The notes under the pieces: generated by a model | What the model saw: the letters and a program-made list of their open reading frames with translations, nothing else | Told to the model about the DNA's origin: nothing | The model's database searches: none | Source: Spartinivicinus ruber | Lineage (GTDB): Bacteria; Pseudomonadota; Gammaproteobacteria; Pseudomonadales; Zooshikellaceae | Reading direction: 5' to 3' | DNA length: 64,000 nucleotides | NCBI RefSeq assembly: GCF_011009015.1 | Contig: NZ_CP048878.1 | Span: 4,246,354 to 4,310,353, forward strand | Position numbers and translations under genes: made by a program | Shown here: piece after piece, positions 44,977 through 55,095 of the stretch | How the letters are laid out: each line of letters begins with the position of its first letter | How positions within the stretch are numbered: the first letter of the stretch is position 1

Positions 44977-46047
44977 TTAGTCTTTTTTTACTTTTGGTTT
45001 AGCCAATCGAATTAATGGTTGTCCTTCTTGTCGAGAGATCACACTCACCCCCTCTTTAGGACTCCGATGAAAATAACTCACTAGGTAATATTCTGCATCG
45101 GCAAACTTAGTTTTTATGACAGCCTTAAAATAATCACTTTTAACACTCAAACTGCCATCAGGAACAGTTTTACCTGTCAGCTCAGGTAATTGTTTAAAAT
45201 CTTGGACTTCTTTAAACCCTTCCTTACCTCTCTTTTGGATAATACTGTTGGCAGCTTTGCTATCGAGGCCTTCTTTAATAATTGCTTGAATCACTTTAGC
45301 TGGTGCCGTATTAACATTAATTTTAGTATCTGTTGAAGCTGCTGGAACCACCGCAACAAAAGGGGCTAGCTTGCGATAGGTTTTATAGTCCATATTGGCT
45401 AGCAACATTAGCTCTGATACAGAAGCCATTTGATCATTTGCGGTACGGTAGGGGTTGTCACCTAACAGATAGTCATCATCTTCAGCACCATTAGAGCTTA
45501 CCTGCTGATTGGCGTCCACCCAGTCCGTAATTTGGCTAACGATCTGCTTCGCTTTATCAGTTTCTATACCTTGCAAACCCAACAGCCGGACAATTACATC
45601 TTTACTTTTAAAAGAGGTACTTTTATCTTTTCTTTCTGAATCCTTGCCGTCATCTGGTGGTGAATTAGTTTTTGCAGCCAAACTGTTTAAATTAATAAAT
45701 GCTTGCAGATCAAACACATCAATTTCAATTTTGCCAATATCACCCGTATCAATTTTCAATTCTTCCTGCTGATAATGCCAAGCTTCAAAATAATGGTCTT
45801 TATCCGCTTTATTTCGCTCATCATTTTCTTTATCAGCCCTCAATAACTCAGCTACTAACTGCTCTGCGGAATAGGCATATTGCTTGGCCTGCTGACGCAT
45901 GAGCAAATGACTGGTGCGCTCGGTTTCCAACCGGATATTGGTGACGATTTTTGCAGCTAAAACAGTGATTAGACTAAAAATCACCATCACAAAAATGAGG
46001 GCAACTCCCTGCTGTTTTTTTAACTGCCTATAACTCATCCAACTCAT
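44977..46047 (-). CDS. gspK: Type II secretion minor pseudopilin GspK
   Basis: 356 residues, the large minor pseudopilin expected at the pseudopilus tip. The prepilin site is QQG-VALIFVMVIFSL, and as usual for GspK it lacks the Glu at position +5 found in the other pseudopilins. The inserted helical domain after the first beta sheet accounts for its length; the TDWVDAN phrase near 190 and the NVNTAPAKVIQAI phrase near 265 are typical. Confidence 0.95.
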   Translation of the reverse strand: MSWMSYRQLKKQQGVALIFVMVIFSLITVLAAKIVTNIRLETERTSHLLMRQQAKQYAYSAEQLVAELLRADKENDERNKADKDHYFEAWHYQQEELKIDTGDIGKIEIDVFDLQAFINLNSLAAKTNSPPDDGKDSERKDKSTSFKSKDVIVRLLGLQGIETDKAKQIVSQITDWVDANQQVSSNGAEDDDYLLGDNPYRTANDQMASVSELMLLANMDYKTYRKLAPFVAVVPAASTDTKINVNTAPAKVIQAIIKEGLDSKAANSIIQKRGKEGFKEVQDFKQLPELTGKTVPDGSLSVKSDYFKAVIKTKFADAEYYLVSYFHRSPKEGVSVISRQEGQPLIRLAKPKVKKD

Positions 46048-46101
46048 CTACTTCACTAGCGTTATTTAAAGGGGTCATTAAGCTTATGGTGGTTTGGATA
46101 A

Positions 46102-46821
46102 TCACGGGGTATTGTCATTATCTTTGCCAGGTAGATTAGAGTTAGGCTTAGGAATAGTGACACCCATAATGATTTTATTTACCTGGCCATAACGTGGGTC
46201 TGTTAATGTAATTTCAATGCCTAATGGCACCTTTTTATTTGGATCTTGTTGCTGGCCACCACCAGGAATACCTGATATTTGCTGGTTGCTGGCAGGCGTT
46301 GACCATTCGTTTTTCCACTTTCGGTCTTGGTCTAAAAAACGCACAGATACATTTTGCAGTTTTTCAATTAAAACTTGCTGTTTTGGTTTGGTTTCACCAG
46401 GTCTGTCTAAAGATAGCCAGTATTGACGTATTAATTGACCATCTGATGCAGCAAAAATGTAAGCCACCCGCTGAATATCACTGCGCTTAGCATAGCTAGG
46501 ATTTCGCCAACCCGTTTTACTAAACTGGATTAAAAAACCATCTTTGTTGGCAATAAATGCGGGAAGCTTATCACCTAGTTCATTACGAATGGGGCGAGGA
46601 ATAATTTGACTGAGGTCTTTCTCAATAATTAACAATGCCCGCTGCAGTTGATTAATACGTGATAAGCTTTTTTCTGTCGCCTGTTTCGTATTAGCAACAG
46701 TATCAAATAAACGAAAAGCTGCGATACTCACAATTGAAAATAAGGCAATAGCAATGAGCAGTTCCAACAAAGTAAAACCACGCTGCTTAAAATCTTTTTC
46801 AGGTATGTTAAAACACTTCAT
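46102..46821 (-). CDS. gspJ: Type II secretion minor pseudopilin GspJ
   Basis: 239 residues. The prepilin peptidase site is QRG-FTLLELLIAIALFSIV with Glu at +5. The ATG shares its A with the gspI stop (TAATG), so the two are translationally coupled. The EKDLSQIIPRPIRNELGD phrase is typical of GspJ. It should join GspI and GspK in the tip complex. Confidence 0.95.
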   Translation of the reverse strand: MKCFNIPEKDFKQRGFTLLELLIAIALFSIVSIAAFRLFDTVANTKQATEKSLSRINQLQRALLIIEKDLSQIIPRPIRNELGDKLPAFIANKDGFLIQFSKTGWRNPSYAKRSDIQRVAYIFAASDGQLIRQYWLSLDRPGETKPKQQVLIEKLQNVSVRFLDQDRKWKNEWSTPASNQQISGIPGGGQQQDPNKKVPLGIEITLTDPRYGQVNKIIMGVTIPKPNSNLPGKDNDNTP

Positions 46822-47213
46822 TAAGATTGTTTCCTTAAATACCCTGTTAAGGTAAACAATACATTATCTTCCGCCGATTGAGTTTGCTCCTGTCGTGAGA
46901 CGGTTAACTCTACTTTATTAAAGTTAGACTGAGAGGTTTTTGATACTTCAGTAACTACCTTCCAGTTACGCTGAGCAAAACTAACAGTACCTTCTTTTTT
47001 TCCGAGTTCTGGCCATTGGGCTTCTAACTGCATACGCGCCAGTTGATTTTCAGCAATCCAGCTAGCAAGAATTTTTTCTTCTAAATAAATCGTTTGCTTA
47101 ATTGCACTACCATCAGAAATAACTAATACAGCAGCAGCGCTGGCAAAAATAGCCAGTGCCACCATTACTTCTAATAAGGTAAACCCTTTAGTCTTGCTTT
47201 TTAACTTCAACAC
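46821..47213 (-). CDS. gspI: Type II secretion minor pseudopilin GspI
   Basis: 130 residues from GTG at 47213, overlapping the 3' end of gspH by 26 bases. A TTG one codon in is an alternative start. The cleavage site is KTKG-FTLLEVMVALAIFAS. The ASWIAENQLARMQLEAQWPE phrase, with a conserved ENQL core, is characteristic of GspI. Confidence 0.95.
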   Translation of the reverse strand: MLKLKSKTKGFTLLEVMVALAIFASAAAVLVISDGSAIKQTIYLEEKILASWIAENQLARMQLEAQWPELGKKEGTVSFAQRNWKVVTEVSKTSQSNFNKVELTVSRQEQTQSAEDNVLFTLTGYLRKQS

Positions 47214-47769
47214 GGTTAATTCCGTCGGCTACTAACTTCTTGGGCTTGTCATTGTACTCACTATCAATCGTGAGCTCGAAAGGGGTTGTCTGAGTATCTG
47301 TATAAATAACTACTTGTGGCTTTAATGAAGACTTTTTCTTTTTATTATCTTTCTCACTTTCAAGACTAAAGCTGGTTTTATCATCTTCTTCATCAGCTAA
47401 TTTGAACTTGGTAAATTTATCGTCTTCCGCACTTAATGTCAGACTGTAACCTTCAGGTAGCTGATAAGGACGAAATGAGCCTTCTTTTAGTTGTAGCCAC
47501 TCATTTTTTTCTTGGTTATATCGCATCCAACTATAGCCTGATGGCTCAGCCTTAAAACCAAGCTCATACCCTTTGACCAGCGCCTGATCAACAGCCAATT
47601 CAAACACCTTGGAAATACGTAGTGCTTCGTCATCCAGGCGTTTACTTTTATCTCCAAGTAATGGGCTTAATACTGTTATACCAATTAAAGTGCCAATGAT
47701 GACAACCACCACTAGCACCTCAACTAAAGTAAAGCCCTGCTGCCTTGGTAAACGAGACAACATGAGCAT
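47188..47769 (-). CDS. gspH: Type II secretion minor pseudopilin GspH
   Basis: 193 residues. The prepilin site is RQQG-FTLVEVLVVVVIIGTLI. Beyond the helix it has the GspH-type beta region (LVKGYELGFKAEPSGYSWM). A Lys/Asp/Glu-rich insert (around 120-150) makes it slightly longer than many homologues. It follows gspG with three bases between them. Confidence 0.92.
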   Translation of the reverse strand: MLMLSRLPRQQGFTLVEVLVVVVIIGTLIGITVLSPLLGDKSKRLDDEALRISKVFELAVDQALVKGYELGFKAEPSGYSWMRYNQEKNEWLQLKEGSFRPYQLPEGYSLTLSAEDDKFTKFKLADEEDDKTSFSLESEKDNKKKKSSLKPQVVIYTDTQTTPFELTIDSEYNDKPKKLVADGINRVEVKKQD

Positions 47770-47772
47770 TAA

Positions 47773-48210
47773 TTACTCTTCCCAGTTAGCCAGATCAGCA
47801 TTGAAGCCTTCACCACCTTTTTTGCCATCAGCCCCATACGAGTACAAATCAAACGGACCATGAACACCAGGAGACAGATACTTATAAGGGTTACCCCATG
47901 GATCAACAGGTACTTTTTTAAGATAAGGATTATTCCAGCCTTTAGGTTCTGGTGAACCACTGGGCTTTTTAACTAACGCATCTAGCCCTTGATCAGTACT
48001 GGGGTAATTAAAATTATCCAACTTGTACATATCCAATGCAGATGCAATTGCCCGTATGTCACCCTTTGCAACTGTAACTTTGGCTTGATCAGGCTTACTC
48101 ATGATGTTTGGTACAACCAACGCACCTAATATCCCTAAAATAACGACCACCACCATAATTTCAATTAAGGTAAACCCTTGCTGTGCTGACTTAGCAATCA
48201 CCTTTTTCAC
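47773..48210 (-). CDS. gspG: Type II secretion major pseudopilin GspG
   Basis: 145 residues from GTG at 48210, chosen because AAGGA lies eight bases upstream and the resulting leader ([19 protein letters not shown]) has normal length. The frame could open at TTG 48243, overlapping gspF by four bases, but this adds 11 residues without a ribosome-binding site. The core ([33 protein letters not shown]) and the C-terminal DLYSYGADG calcium-site region are canonical. It builds the pseudopilus rod. Confidence 0.95.
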   Translation of the reverse strand: MKKVIAKSAQQGFTLIEIMVVVVILGILGALVVPNIMSKPDQAKVTVAKGDIRAIASALDMYKLDNFNYPSTDQGLDALVKKPSGSPEPKGWNNPYLKKVPVDPWGNPYKYLSPGVHGPFDLYSYGADGKKGGEGFNADLANWEE

Positions 48211-48239
48211 TCTTTCGTTCCTTTTTTTAATACTTACTA

Positions 48240-49463
48240 TCAATTCAATAACTGGTTCATGTTAAGAATCGGCAATAAAATCGCCAATACAATCACCAAC
48301 ACAATGCCCCCCATGAGCATCAGGGTCAGTGGTTCAAACAAACCCACTATTACTGACATTCGGTTTTCAAGATCAGTTTCCTGACTGAGGGCCGTTCGTT
48401 CTAACATGTCATCAAGCTCACCTGTCGCTTCACCACTCGCGATCATGTGCATCATCATCGGTGAGAAATGCCCTGTTTGTTCTAACGCCTTAGTTAAACT
48501 CAAGCCTTCACTCACCTGCTGGGCAACATCTGCCACACTGGCTTTTATGTATAGGTTTGAAACAACTTCAGTCGCTATTTTTAGGGCCTCTACTAACGGC
48601 ACACCACTGCGCGTCAGAATACTTAAGGTACTGGCGAAACGTGCCGTATTCATTTGTCGATTAAATCGACCAATCAAGGGTACCCGCAGCATGCCTCGGT
48701 GAAAGCGCAGCTTAATTGGGGGCTTGCTTAGCAAAACGCGGGTAATATAAATAATCCCAATCAACCCAAGCAACATAAAATACCAGTAGTTTTGAAATAA
48801 GTTACTTAAGTCAATCAGGCCTTGAGTTAAAGCGGGTAATTCCTGACCACTATCAATAAAGACTTTGACAATATCTGGTACGACAAATCCCAATAGAAAA
48901 CTAACAATCGCTATAGAAGCCACTACCAGTAACACAGGATATACCAATGCCATTTTGATTTTTTGTTGTGACTGCTGACGGCTTTCAGAGTAATCGGCTA
49001 GCTGATTAAGCACTTTATCAAGAAAACCCGCATGCTCACCCGCTGCTACAGTGGCGCAATACATTGAGGGAAATACCCCTGGAAAGCTTTCCATACTTTG
49101 CGCCAATGTGTACCCCTCTAGCACTTTAGAGCGGACGGCCTGAAATATTTTCTTTATCTTTTGTTTTTCCTGTTGCTCAGCAACAGCCCGTAAAGCTTCT
49201 TCAATAGGCAGTGCTGCCTGTATCAGGGTGGCTAATTGGCGAATAACCATTGAGAGGTCACTGGTAGATATACTTCTAGAAAATAGACCACCTCCCGCTT
49301 TGCTATTAGCCTGTTTCTGCTTTTGTGCAACCAGTTCTACGTCTAATGGCGACATGCGTTTCTCACGCAAAATCTGCCGTACTTGCCTTGCACTATCGGC
49401 CTCTAAAGTCCCTTTTTGTTGCTTACCTCTAGCATCAAGGGCTACAAATTCGTAAACCGCCAC
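48240..49463 (-). CDS. gspF: Type II secretion platform protein GspF
   Basis: 407 residues, polytopic inner-membrane core of the assembly platform. It has two repeated cytoplasmic GspF domains (about 70-195 and 275-395) with three membrane segments. The first domain carries the family phrase [18 protein letters not shown] and the second has [16 protein letters not shown]. It starts at GTG with AGGGG upstream and follows gspE by ten bases. Confidence 0.96.
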   Translation of the reverse strand: MAVYEFVALDARGKQQKGTLEADSARQVRQILREKRMSPLDVELVAQKQKQANSKAGGGLFSRSISTSDLSMVIRQLATLIQAALPIEEALRAVAEQQEKQKIKKIFQAVRSKVLEGYTLAQSMESFPGVFPSMYCATVAAGEHAGFLDKVLNQLADYSESRQQSQQKIKMALVYPVLLVVASIAIVSFLLGFVVPDIVKVFIDSGQELPALTQGLIDLSNLFQNYWYFMLLGLIGIIYITRVLLSKPPIKLRFHRGMLRVPLIGRFNRQMNTARFASTLSILTRSGVPLVEALKIATEVVSNLYIKASVADVAQQVSEGLSLTKALEQTGHFSPMMMHMIASGEATGELDDMLERTALSQETDLENRMSVIVGLFEPLTLMLMGGIVLVIVLAILLPILNMNQLLN

Positions 49464-49473
49464 TGCTTACCCC

Positions 49474-51021
49474 TTAATCATCCTGCGTTACTCGAAGTAC
49501 TTCTTCAAGGGTGGTTTGTCCCGCTAGCACTTTACGCCGGCCATCTGCACGAATACTGGGTCTACCAATACGGATGTATTCAATAATTTCCTGCTCACCG
49601 GCATTGTTATGGATTAACCTTCGCATCTCATTATCAATTGGAATAATTTCATAGATGCCCATCCGACCACGATAACCTTGTTGGTTGCAGGTAGAACAAC
49701 CTTTCGCATGATAAATTTCCGGTGGAGCATCAGGGTTTAAGTGCAGTCGCAAACACTCTGCTTCATCTGGTCGGTAAGGCTCTTTACAGTCATCACAGAG
49801 CCTACGCACTAATCGCTGCGCTAAAACCCCTACCAAACTGGAAGCAAGCAAGAAAGGCTCAACTCCCATATCCTGTAATCGGGTAATCGCACCGACAGCT
49901 GTATTGGTGTGCAAAGTGGATAACACTAGGTGACCAGTTAAACTAGCTTGAACAGCAATTTGCGCTGTTTCGACATCACGAATCTCACCTACCATTACTA
50001 CATCTGGGTCTTGCCGCAAAATAGCACGCAATCCACGAGCAAAAGTCATATCCACCTTAGGGTTTACCTGAGTTTGACCAATCCCTTCCAGGTTATATTC
50101 AATAGGATCCTCAACAGTCAGAATATTACGGCTTTGATCATTTAAGGTAGAAATCGATGCATATAGGCTAGTGGTTTTACCTGAACCAGTAGGCCCTGTA
50201 ACCAGAATAATGCCATGGGGCTTAAGAAGAATGCCTTTCAGCAGTTTGGTGTCATCAGCAGACATGCCTAAGTGGTTCAAATCCAAGCGCCCTGCCGCTT
50301 TATCCAGCAGCCGCATAACCACCCGCTCACTATTGGTCGACGGTAAGGTAGACACCCGAACATCGACTTCTTTACCTGCTACTCGTAATGAAATACGACC
50401 ATCCTGAGGCACCCGCTTTTCAGCAATATCCAGTTTCGACATAACTTTAATCCTGGATATTAGCAAAGCTGCCAATTGCCGCTTAAGCCTAAGCTTTTCT
50501 CTCAGCACGCCATCGACACGAAACCTAACCACTAAATTTTTTTCAAAGGTTTCAATATGAATATCTGAGGTATTTTCTTTAATGCCTTCGGTAAAAATGG
50601 CATTTATTAGCCGGATAACAGGGGCATCGTCAGCTTGTTCAAGCAAGTCTTCAGATTCTGGAACAGCATCCGCCAGGCTGGCTAGATCCATATCATCACT
50701 GATACCAATTGCATCCTGAAATGCTTCAGAACCATCACTTTGATAGGTTTCTGATAACAGCTCTGAAAAGCGGCTCTCGTCGACTAACTCATAGGGTAAA
50801 GCACCACCTGCAAAGCGCCTCACTTCAGAGGCCACTATCGGTGTAAGCCCTTGTTTATGACAAACTTTAGCACTGCCATCCATCTGCCGATAAATAAGCA
50901 CGCCATATTTTTTGGCAAAGGTAAATGGCAATCTTTTATCTGCAGGAGAGCCTTTTAAAAGTGACCCTTCCCCTTGGCTATCACTTCCTGCTTCACCATT
51001 AGCAACTGCTGGCACGTTCAA
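49474..51021 (-). CDS. gspE: Type II secretion ATPase GspE
   Basis: 515 residues from TTG at 51021 (AGAGG about ten bases upstream). It is the cytoplasmic motor. Walker [15 protein letters not shown] lies near 275, and the Asp box and His box follow ([25 protein letters not shown]). A four-cysteine zinc site spans CDDC and CSTC in the C-terminal third. The N-terminal domain that binds GspL is short and polar at the start ([12 protein letters not shown]). First gene of the gspE-M operon, divergent from gspCD. Confidence 0.96.
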   Translation of the reverse strand: MNVPAVANGEAGSDSQGEGSLLKGSPADKRLPFTFAKKYGVLIYRQMDGSAKVCHKQGLTPIVASEVRRFAGGALPYELVDESRFSELLSETYQSDGSEAFQDAIGISDDMDLASLADAVPESEDLLEQADDAPVIRLINAIFTEGIKENTSDIHIETFEKNLVVRFRVDGVLREKLRLKRQLAALLISRIKVMSKLDIAEKRVPQDGRISLRVAGKEVDVRVSTLPSTNSERVVMRLLDKAAGRLDLNHLGMSADDTKLLKGILLKPHGIILVTGPTGSGKTTSLYASISTLNDQSRNILTVEDPIEYNLEGIGQTQVNPKVDMTFARGLRAILRQDPDVVMVGEIRDVETAQIAVQASLTGHLVLSTLHTNTAVGAITRLQDMGVEPFLLASSLVGVLAQRLVRRLCDDCKEPYRPDEAECLRLHLNPDAPPEIYHAKGCSTCNQQGYRGRMGIYEIIPIDNEMRRLIHNNAGEQEIIEYIRIGRPSIRADGRRKVLAGQTTLEEVLRVTQDD

Positions 51022-51563
51022 TGTTCTGTAACCTCTTTTCAGTTGAAAGTCTGGTTAGAAAAAAAGCATCTTTCAATAGGTATCATCATGCAAAATACTT
51101 TTTAACCACCACTCAACCAACTTGTTCCCCAAATTATTTACTATTCCCCCAGCTGCTGCACTTTTACGCAGCTGTTGCAGTCTGTTTCACTGCTGCTTAC
51201 TTGGTCAATGAAACCTATTACTAACGTTCTATTCATAAATAGTTGTTCATAAATTCTTATTATTCACAGATATTTGCTGTTTCTAGCAACATTTATTTAT
51301 AAACACTCATACTTATAAACATTTACTTATGAGGGATTAGGTAACCGCATACTCACTAAACATTATCCCTTCCCTATATATGTTGCTAGTTGTTAAGCCT
51401 CTAGTTTTTACGTTTATTTCTAAATAACCAATGCTCGACTCACCAAAAACACCTAAGGCAAAGATCATTTAACCACAGGTAAGTTCCCTTAGAGCTGTTT
51501 GTTAACTAAACAGCAATTGGAACCAACTGGATACAGTACAGTCATAATGTCGAAAAGCCCAAC
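51022..51563. other. Divergent T2SS intergenic region, gspE side
   Basis: No gene is credible here. CTGTTTGTTAACTAAACAG at 51495-51513 is a near-perfect palindrome that could be a regulator site. The rest is AT-rich and I cannot place the minus-strand promoter of gspE with confidence. Confidence 0.4.
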
Positions 51564-51605
51564 TTAGCCTAGAGTTATAATGTGTGAAATTTTAACTTAG
51601 GCTAA
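51564..51605. promoter_or_regulatory. Inverted repeat flanking a TATAAT upstream of gspC
   Basis: TTAGCCTA (51564-51571) and TAGGCTAA (51598-51605) are perfect 8-bp inverted repeats that bracket a TATAAT hexamer (51576-51581). A dimeric regulator bound here would cover that promoter element. The role is inferred. Confidence 0.4.
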
Positions 51606-51689
51606 CTGTCGTTTTCATAGCGCCTTGTATTAATAGGCATCAGTTTTACAGTATTTTTTTACAAATTTCACACTCTTAAGGCAATTTGC

Positions 51690-51720
51690 TTGACCCATTT
51701 CAAGCAATAATTGTTATTAT
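51690..51720 (+). promoter_or_regulatory. Candidate gspC promoter
   Basis: TTGACC (51690-51695) lies upstream of TGTTATTAT (51712-51720), giving a 16-19-base spacer depending on which hexamer is used. If correct, transcription starts near 51727 and the gspC start must lie downstream, at ATG 51819. Confidence 0.35.
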
Positions 51721-51818
51721 GGCAGCCGACGTTAAACAAGGGTACGTTGGGACTTTCGCTCAGTTTTTTAGGCATTTATTCAATAAGGAATAGCTTACAA
51801 GCAGCTTTCAATAATCTT

Positions 51819-52472
51819 ATGAACTCAACAGCATTATCGCCTTATCTCACATTAGGGCATAAAAAAAATATTTCTGCTTTATGTCTTATTGTCCTAGTGC
51901 TTATAGGTATGACTTTAGCGTCTAAAGGTATGCAATTATACCAAACATTGACTGCGCCAAAACCGCAAGTAGAGGCTGTTCGCAATGTTGCCAGCAGCAA
52001 ACCACGCACTGAATACAGAGCACAAAACATTGCATTGTTATTTGGACAAGGGGTAGGAGAACAGCCAGTGGCACAAAAACATATCCCTAAAACCAACTTA
52101 AGATTGGTATTGAAAGGCGCTTTTGCGAATCCAAATGATAAATTATCCAGCGCAATCATTGAAGGTAGTAACCGTCGAGCTGAGCTCTATCAGATAGGTG
52201 ATCCTCTACCGGGCCAAGCAACTTTACATAAAGTGAAAGCAGATCATGTGATTATTTCAAGAAATGGCATATTAGAAACACTCTACTTTCCTGAAGCCAA
52301 TAGTCCAAACCGAATTGAAGAATATAAAGGGCCACACCAGCTGCCCAAGCCTCCCGAACCAGTTTCTGTTACTTCACCACCAGAGTCACCAGAAAATATA
52401 GCCGCACAGCAACGAATGAAAGAGCTGCAAGCACGTATGAGGGAATTAGATAAGGGTGCCGGAGGAGGCTAA
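51819..52472 (+). CDS. gspC: Type II secretion GspC (HR domain, no PDZ)
   Basis: 217 residues from ATG at 51819. The open frame extends to a TTG at 51711, but that would fall inside the probable promoter. One membrane helix (KNISALCLIVLVLIGMTLAS) is followed by the periplasmic HR domain that contacts the secretin N0 domain (LRLVLKGAFANPNDKLSSAI; YQIGDPLPGQATLHKVKADH). The usual C-terminal PDZ domain is absent. Instead there is a Pro-rich linker and a short predicted coiled coil (QQRMKELQARMRELDKG), as in Pseudomonas XcpP-like variants. Its stop is six bases before gspD. Confidence 0.88.
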   Translation: MNSTALSPYLTLGHKKNISALCLIVLVLIGMTLASKGMQLYQTLTAPKPQVEAVRNVASSKPRTEYRAQNIALLFGQGVGEQPVAQKHIPKTNLRLVLKGAFANPNDKLSSAIIEGSNRRAELYQIGDPLPGQATLHKVKADHVIISRNGILETLYFPEANSPNRIEEYKGPHQLPKPPEPVSVTSPPESPENIAAQQRMKELQARMRELDKGAGGG

Positions 52473-52478
52473 CCAAAT

Positions 52479-54893
52479 ATGCTAAATGCCTTAACGAAAG
52501 CAGCCACTTACCAGGATAATAAGCAGGATTCTTGGAATAATAATCACATGTCTTACCAACAACAACGCTTTACTATGGCCAGATTAACCAAACTTTTTCA
52601 TGCTTCAGTACTTTGTCTGTGCTTTTCAGTTACTCCATTTACATTAGCTGAAACAAGTACTGATAGTGGTAAACGCTGGACCATTAACCAAAAAAACGCT
52701 GATATAAGAGAGTTCATTGCCCAGGTCGCCTCTATTACAGGAGAAACAATTATTGTCGACCCACGTATCAAAGGGCCCAATAATGTAACGGTGGTATCTG
52801 CTTCACCCCTTTCCAAGGAAGAAATTTACGATGTATTTCTTTCAGTGTTACATGCCAATGGCTTTACCGCTGTACCTAATGGCAAAACCATTAATATAGT
52901 ACCCACTAACAAAGCAAAAAGTGATGTACCTATTTTTAATGGCAAATCTGGCCCTCGCAGTGGGCATATGATTACTAAAGTCGTCCCTCTGGTTAACTTA
53001 TCAGCAGTAGAGCTGATTCCAGTCATTCGCCCCTTAATTCCACAGTATGGTCATGCAGCTGCTATCGCATCGAGCAACTCGATCATCATCAGCGACCATA
53101 GTGCTAACGTAAAACGATTAGCAAAGCTTATTAGAGAAATGGATTTAGCTGAAGATGCTGAACATGATGTTATTAAGTTGGAGCATGCCTGGGTGGGGGA
53201 TGTGGTTAAGATCATCAAGGAAGGATTGTTTGGCAACCAAAAGCAGCGTAACCCAGCTGGTCAAATTATTGCCGATGAACGTACCAACCGGCTAATTGTT
53301 ACAGGCAAACCATCTTTTCGTAGCCAGGTTAAGCGAATGGCTAGATCAATGGACATAGAAGCTGATAGCGCGTCTTCAACTCGAGTCATTCACTTACGTC
53401 ATGCAGATGCAAAAAACCTTGCAGAAGCTCTCTCTGAGCTATCTAAGTCGCTAACCATTCAATCGGGTAAAGATAAAAAAGATGCCAAACAGTCCATCAT
53501 AAAAGCTGATGAGTCTCAAAATGCCCTGATCATTGCCGCTGAGCCAGAAATGATCCGAGAACTAGAAAATATCGTCAGACAACTAGATGTTCGCCGAGCT
53601 CAAGTATTGATTGAGTCAGCAATCGTTGAGGTTTCTGGAGACATATCTGAGCAACTGGGTATCCAATGGGGTATTGCAGGCAAAGATACCAAAACAGGTG
53701 GTGGAGATAATGGTGGCTCTGCAATTAGCTCTATTATTGGTGCAGCTGTTGATAATTCAAAGATCCCTATTGGTCAAGTCGCCTTACGTAATAGCAACTT
53801 TGGGATATTACTTAATGCTATTACCCAACAAAGCAATAGCAACTTGCTATCAACGCCTAGCCTAATGACCATGGACAATGAAGAAGCCGAAATTTTGGTA
53901 GGGCAAGAAGTGCCTTTCCAAACGGGCTCTTATACCACAAACTCCAACGGAGCAAACAACCCTTTCACCACTGTTGAGCGTAAAGATGTTGGCCTAAAAT
54001 TAAAAGTTACGCCACATATTAATGAAGGCGACACTATGCGCCTAGAAATCGATCAGGAAATATCTAATGTCATTACCTCAGCAGAGAGTAGTAACAATCT
54101 TAACCAGGTAACCAGTAAGCGACAAATCAAAAGTACAATTCTTGTAGATGACTCAAAAATTATTGTTTTAGGGGGGCTTTTACAAGATGACGTTGTTCAA
54201 GGTGAATCGTCTGTTCCTATATTGAGTAGCATTCCCTTAGTTGGTCGCTTGTTTGAAAATGACAATAATTCTCATAAAAAGCGAAATCTAATGGTATTTA
54301 TCAAGCCCACAATTATTCGCAATGCGAATGAAGTGAATGGGTTAACTCGAGATAAATACTCAAGTATCAAACTAATCAAAAGTGCAGTAGACAAACGTAC
54401 AGAAAAATACGATGTTGAACGAGCCAGGCCTGATGATGCCAATAAGCTGTTTACAGCAACACCTCATACCAATGCACAAAAATCGCTTCGCCCAGTTACT
54501 ACAAGCAACACTTCTGAAAGCTATGGGTCACGCAGCACACAACCAACGACTTACAGTAAACCTGCTGTGTCCCTGCCAACTAATACCTATACCCGCCCTA
54601 CTAGCGCAGTTGCCAGCACCTCAACATCAGCGCCTGTCGGCACTGCTCGTTGGGCAATTCAACTAGCATCATATAAATCAGCTGCCGCTGCTGACCAAGC
54701 GATTAGTAATATTCAAAAGCGCCATGGCCAGCTATTAAACGGCCTGCAACCTAAAGTGAAGTCAGCTAATTATGGAAAACGGGGCACTTATTACCGAGTG
54801 TTATTTACAGGCATTCAAAGCCAATCAACTGCTATGGATATCTGTCGCAAGTTAAAAGCAGTCAAGCAAGGCTGTTTAGATACTCGACAATAG
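52479..54893 (+). CDS. gspD: Type II secretion secretin GspD with C-terminal SPOR domain
   Basis: 804 residues from ATG at 52479, supported by GGAGGAGG ten bases upstream. This leaves a long polar leader before the signal-peptide core (LTKLFHASVLCLCFSVTPF, cut near TLAE). An ATG about 33 codons in is the other option. Domains in order are N0 (KNADIREFIAQVASITGETI), N1-N3 repeats with a Gly/Ser-rich N3 loop, the secretin core with ILVGQEVPFQTGSY and the VLGGLLQDD region, a Ser/Thr-rich linker (~625-720), and from about 722 to the end a SPOR-type domain (ARWAIQLASYKS, then YYRVLFTGIQS). SPOR domains bind denuded peptidoglycan, which is unusual for a secretin and might localise the pore. No pilotin gene is in the window. 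Confidence 0.93.
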   Translation: MLNALTKAATYQDNKQDSWNNNHMSYQQQRFTMARLTKLFHASVLCLCFSVTPFTLAETSTDSGKRWTINQKNADIREFIAQVASITGETIIVDPRIKGPNNVTVVSASPLSKEEIYDVFLSVLHANGFTAVPNGKTINIVPTNKAKSDVPIFNGKSGPRSGHMITKVVPLVNLSAVELIPVIRPLIPQYGHAAAIASSNSIIISDHSANVKRLAKLIREMDLAEDAEHDVIKLEHAWVGDVVKIIKEGLFGNQKQRNPAGQIIADERTNRLIVTGKPSFRSQVKRMARSMDIEADSASSTRVIHLRHADAKNLAEALSELSKSLTIQSGKDKKDAKQSIIKADESQNALIIAAEPEMIRELENIVRQLDVRRAQVLIESAIVEVSGDISEQLGIQWGIAGKDTKTGGGDNGGSAISSIIGAAVDNSKIPIGQVALRNSNFGILLNAITQQSNSNLLSTPSLMTMDNEEAEILVGQEVPFQTGSYTTNSNGANNPFTTVERKDVGLKLKVTPHINEGDTMRLEIDQEISNVITSAESSNNLNQVTSKRQIKSTILVDDSKIIVLGGLLQDDVVQGESSVPILSSIPLVGRLFENDNNSHKKRNLMVFIKPTIIRNANEVNGLTRDKYSSIKLIKSAVDKRTEKYDVERARPDDANKLFTATPHTNAQKSLRPVTTSNTSESYGSRSTQPTTYSKPAVSLPTNTYTRPTSAVASTSTSAPVGTARWAIQLASYKSAAAADQAISNIQKRHGQLLNGLQPKVKSANYGKRGTYYRVLFTGIQSQSTAMDICRKLKAVKQGCLDTRQ

Positions 54894-54944
54894 CAGCTTC
54901 ATACAGTGACAAACAACAAACATTTGGCTTTATCACCTATCATG

Positions 54945-54968
54945 CGCTGACACTAACTAGTGTCAGCG
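54945..54968 (+). terminator. Terminator after gspD
   Basis: CGCTGACACTA-AC-TAGTGTCAGCG, an 11-bp perfect stem, followed by a pyrimidine-rich tail (TTCTTCCTATTCC). Confidence 0.7.
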
Positions 54969-55095
54969 TTCTTCCTATTCCTCCCCTATACTTCCTTAAG
55001 TCAGCTATTACCCACTTGTTGATTATGTAAGCTAAAAACTATCTAATAGCAGCCTCTGAATTTGCTGTCATAAACCTTTAAGTTGCTGCATCTCT

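Noticed and set aside
51711-51818. TTG start for gspC
   Set aside because: It falls within the candidate -10 element and adds residues with no counterpart in GspC proteins.
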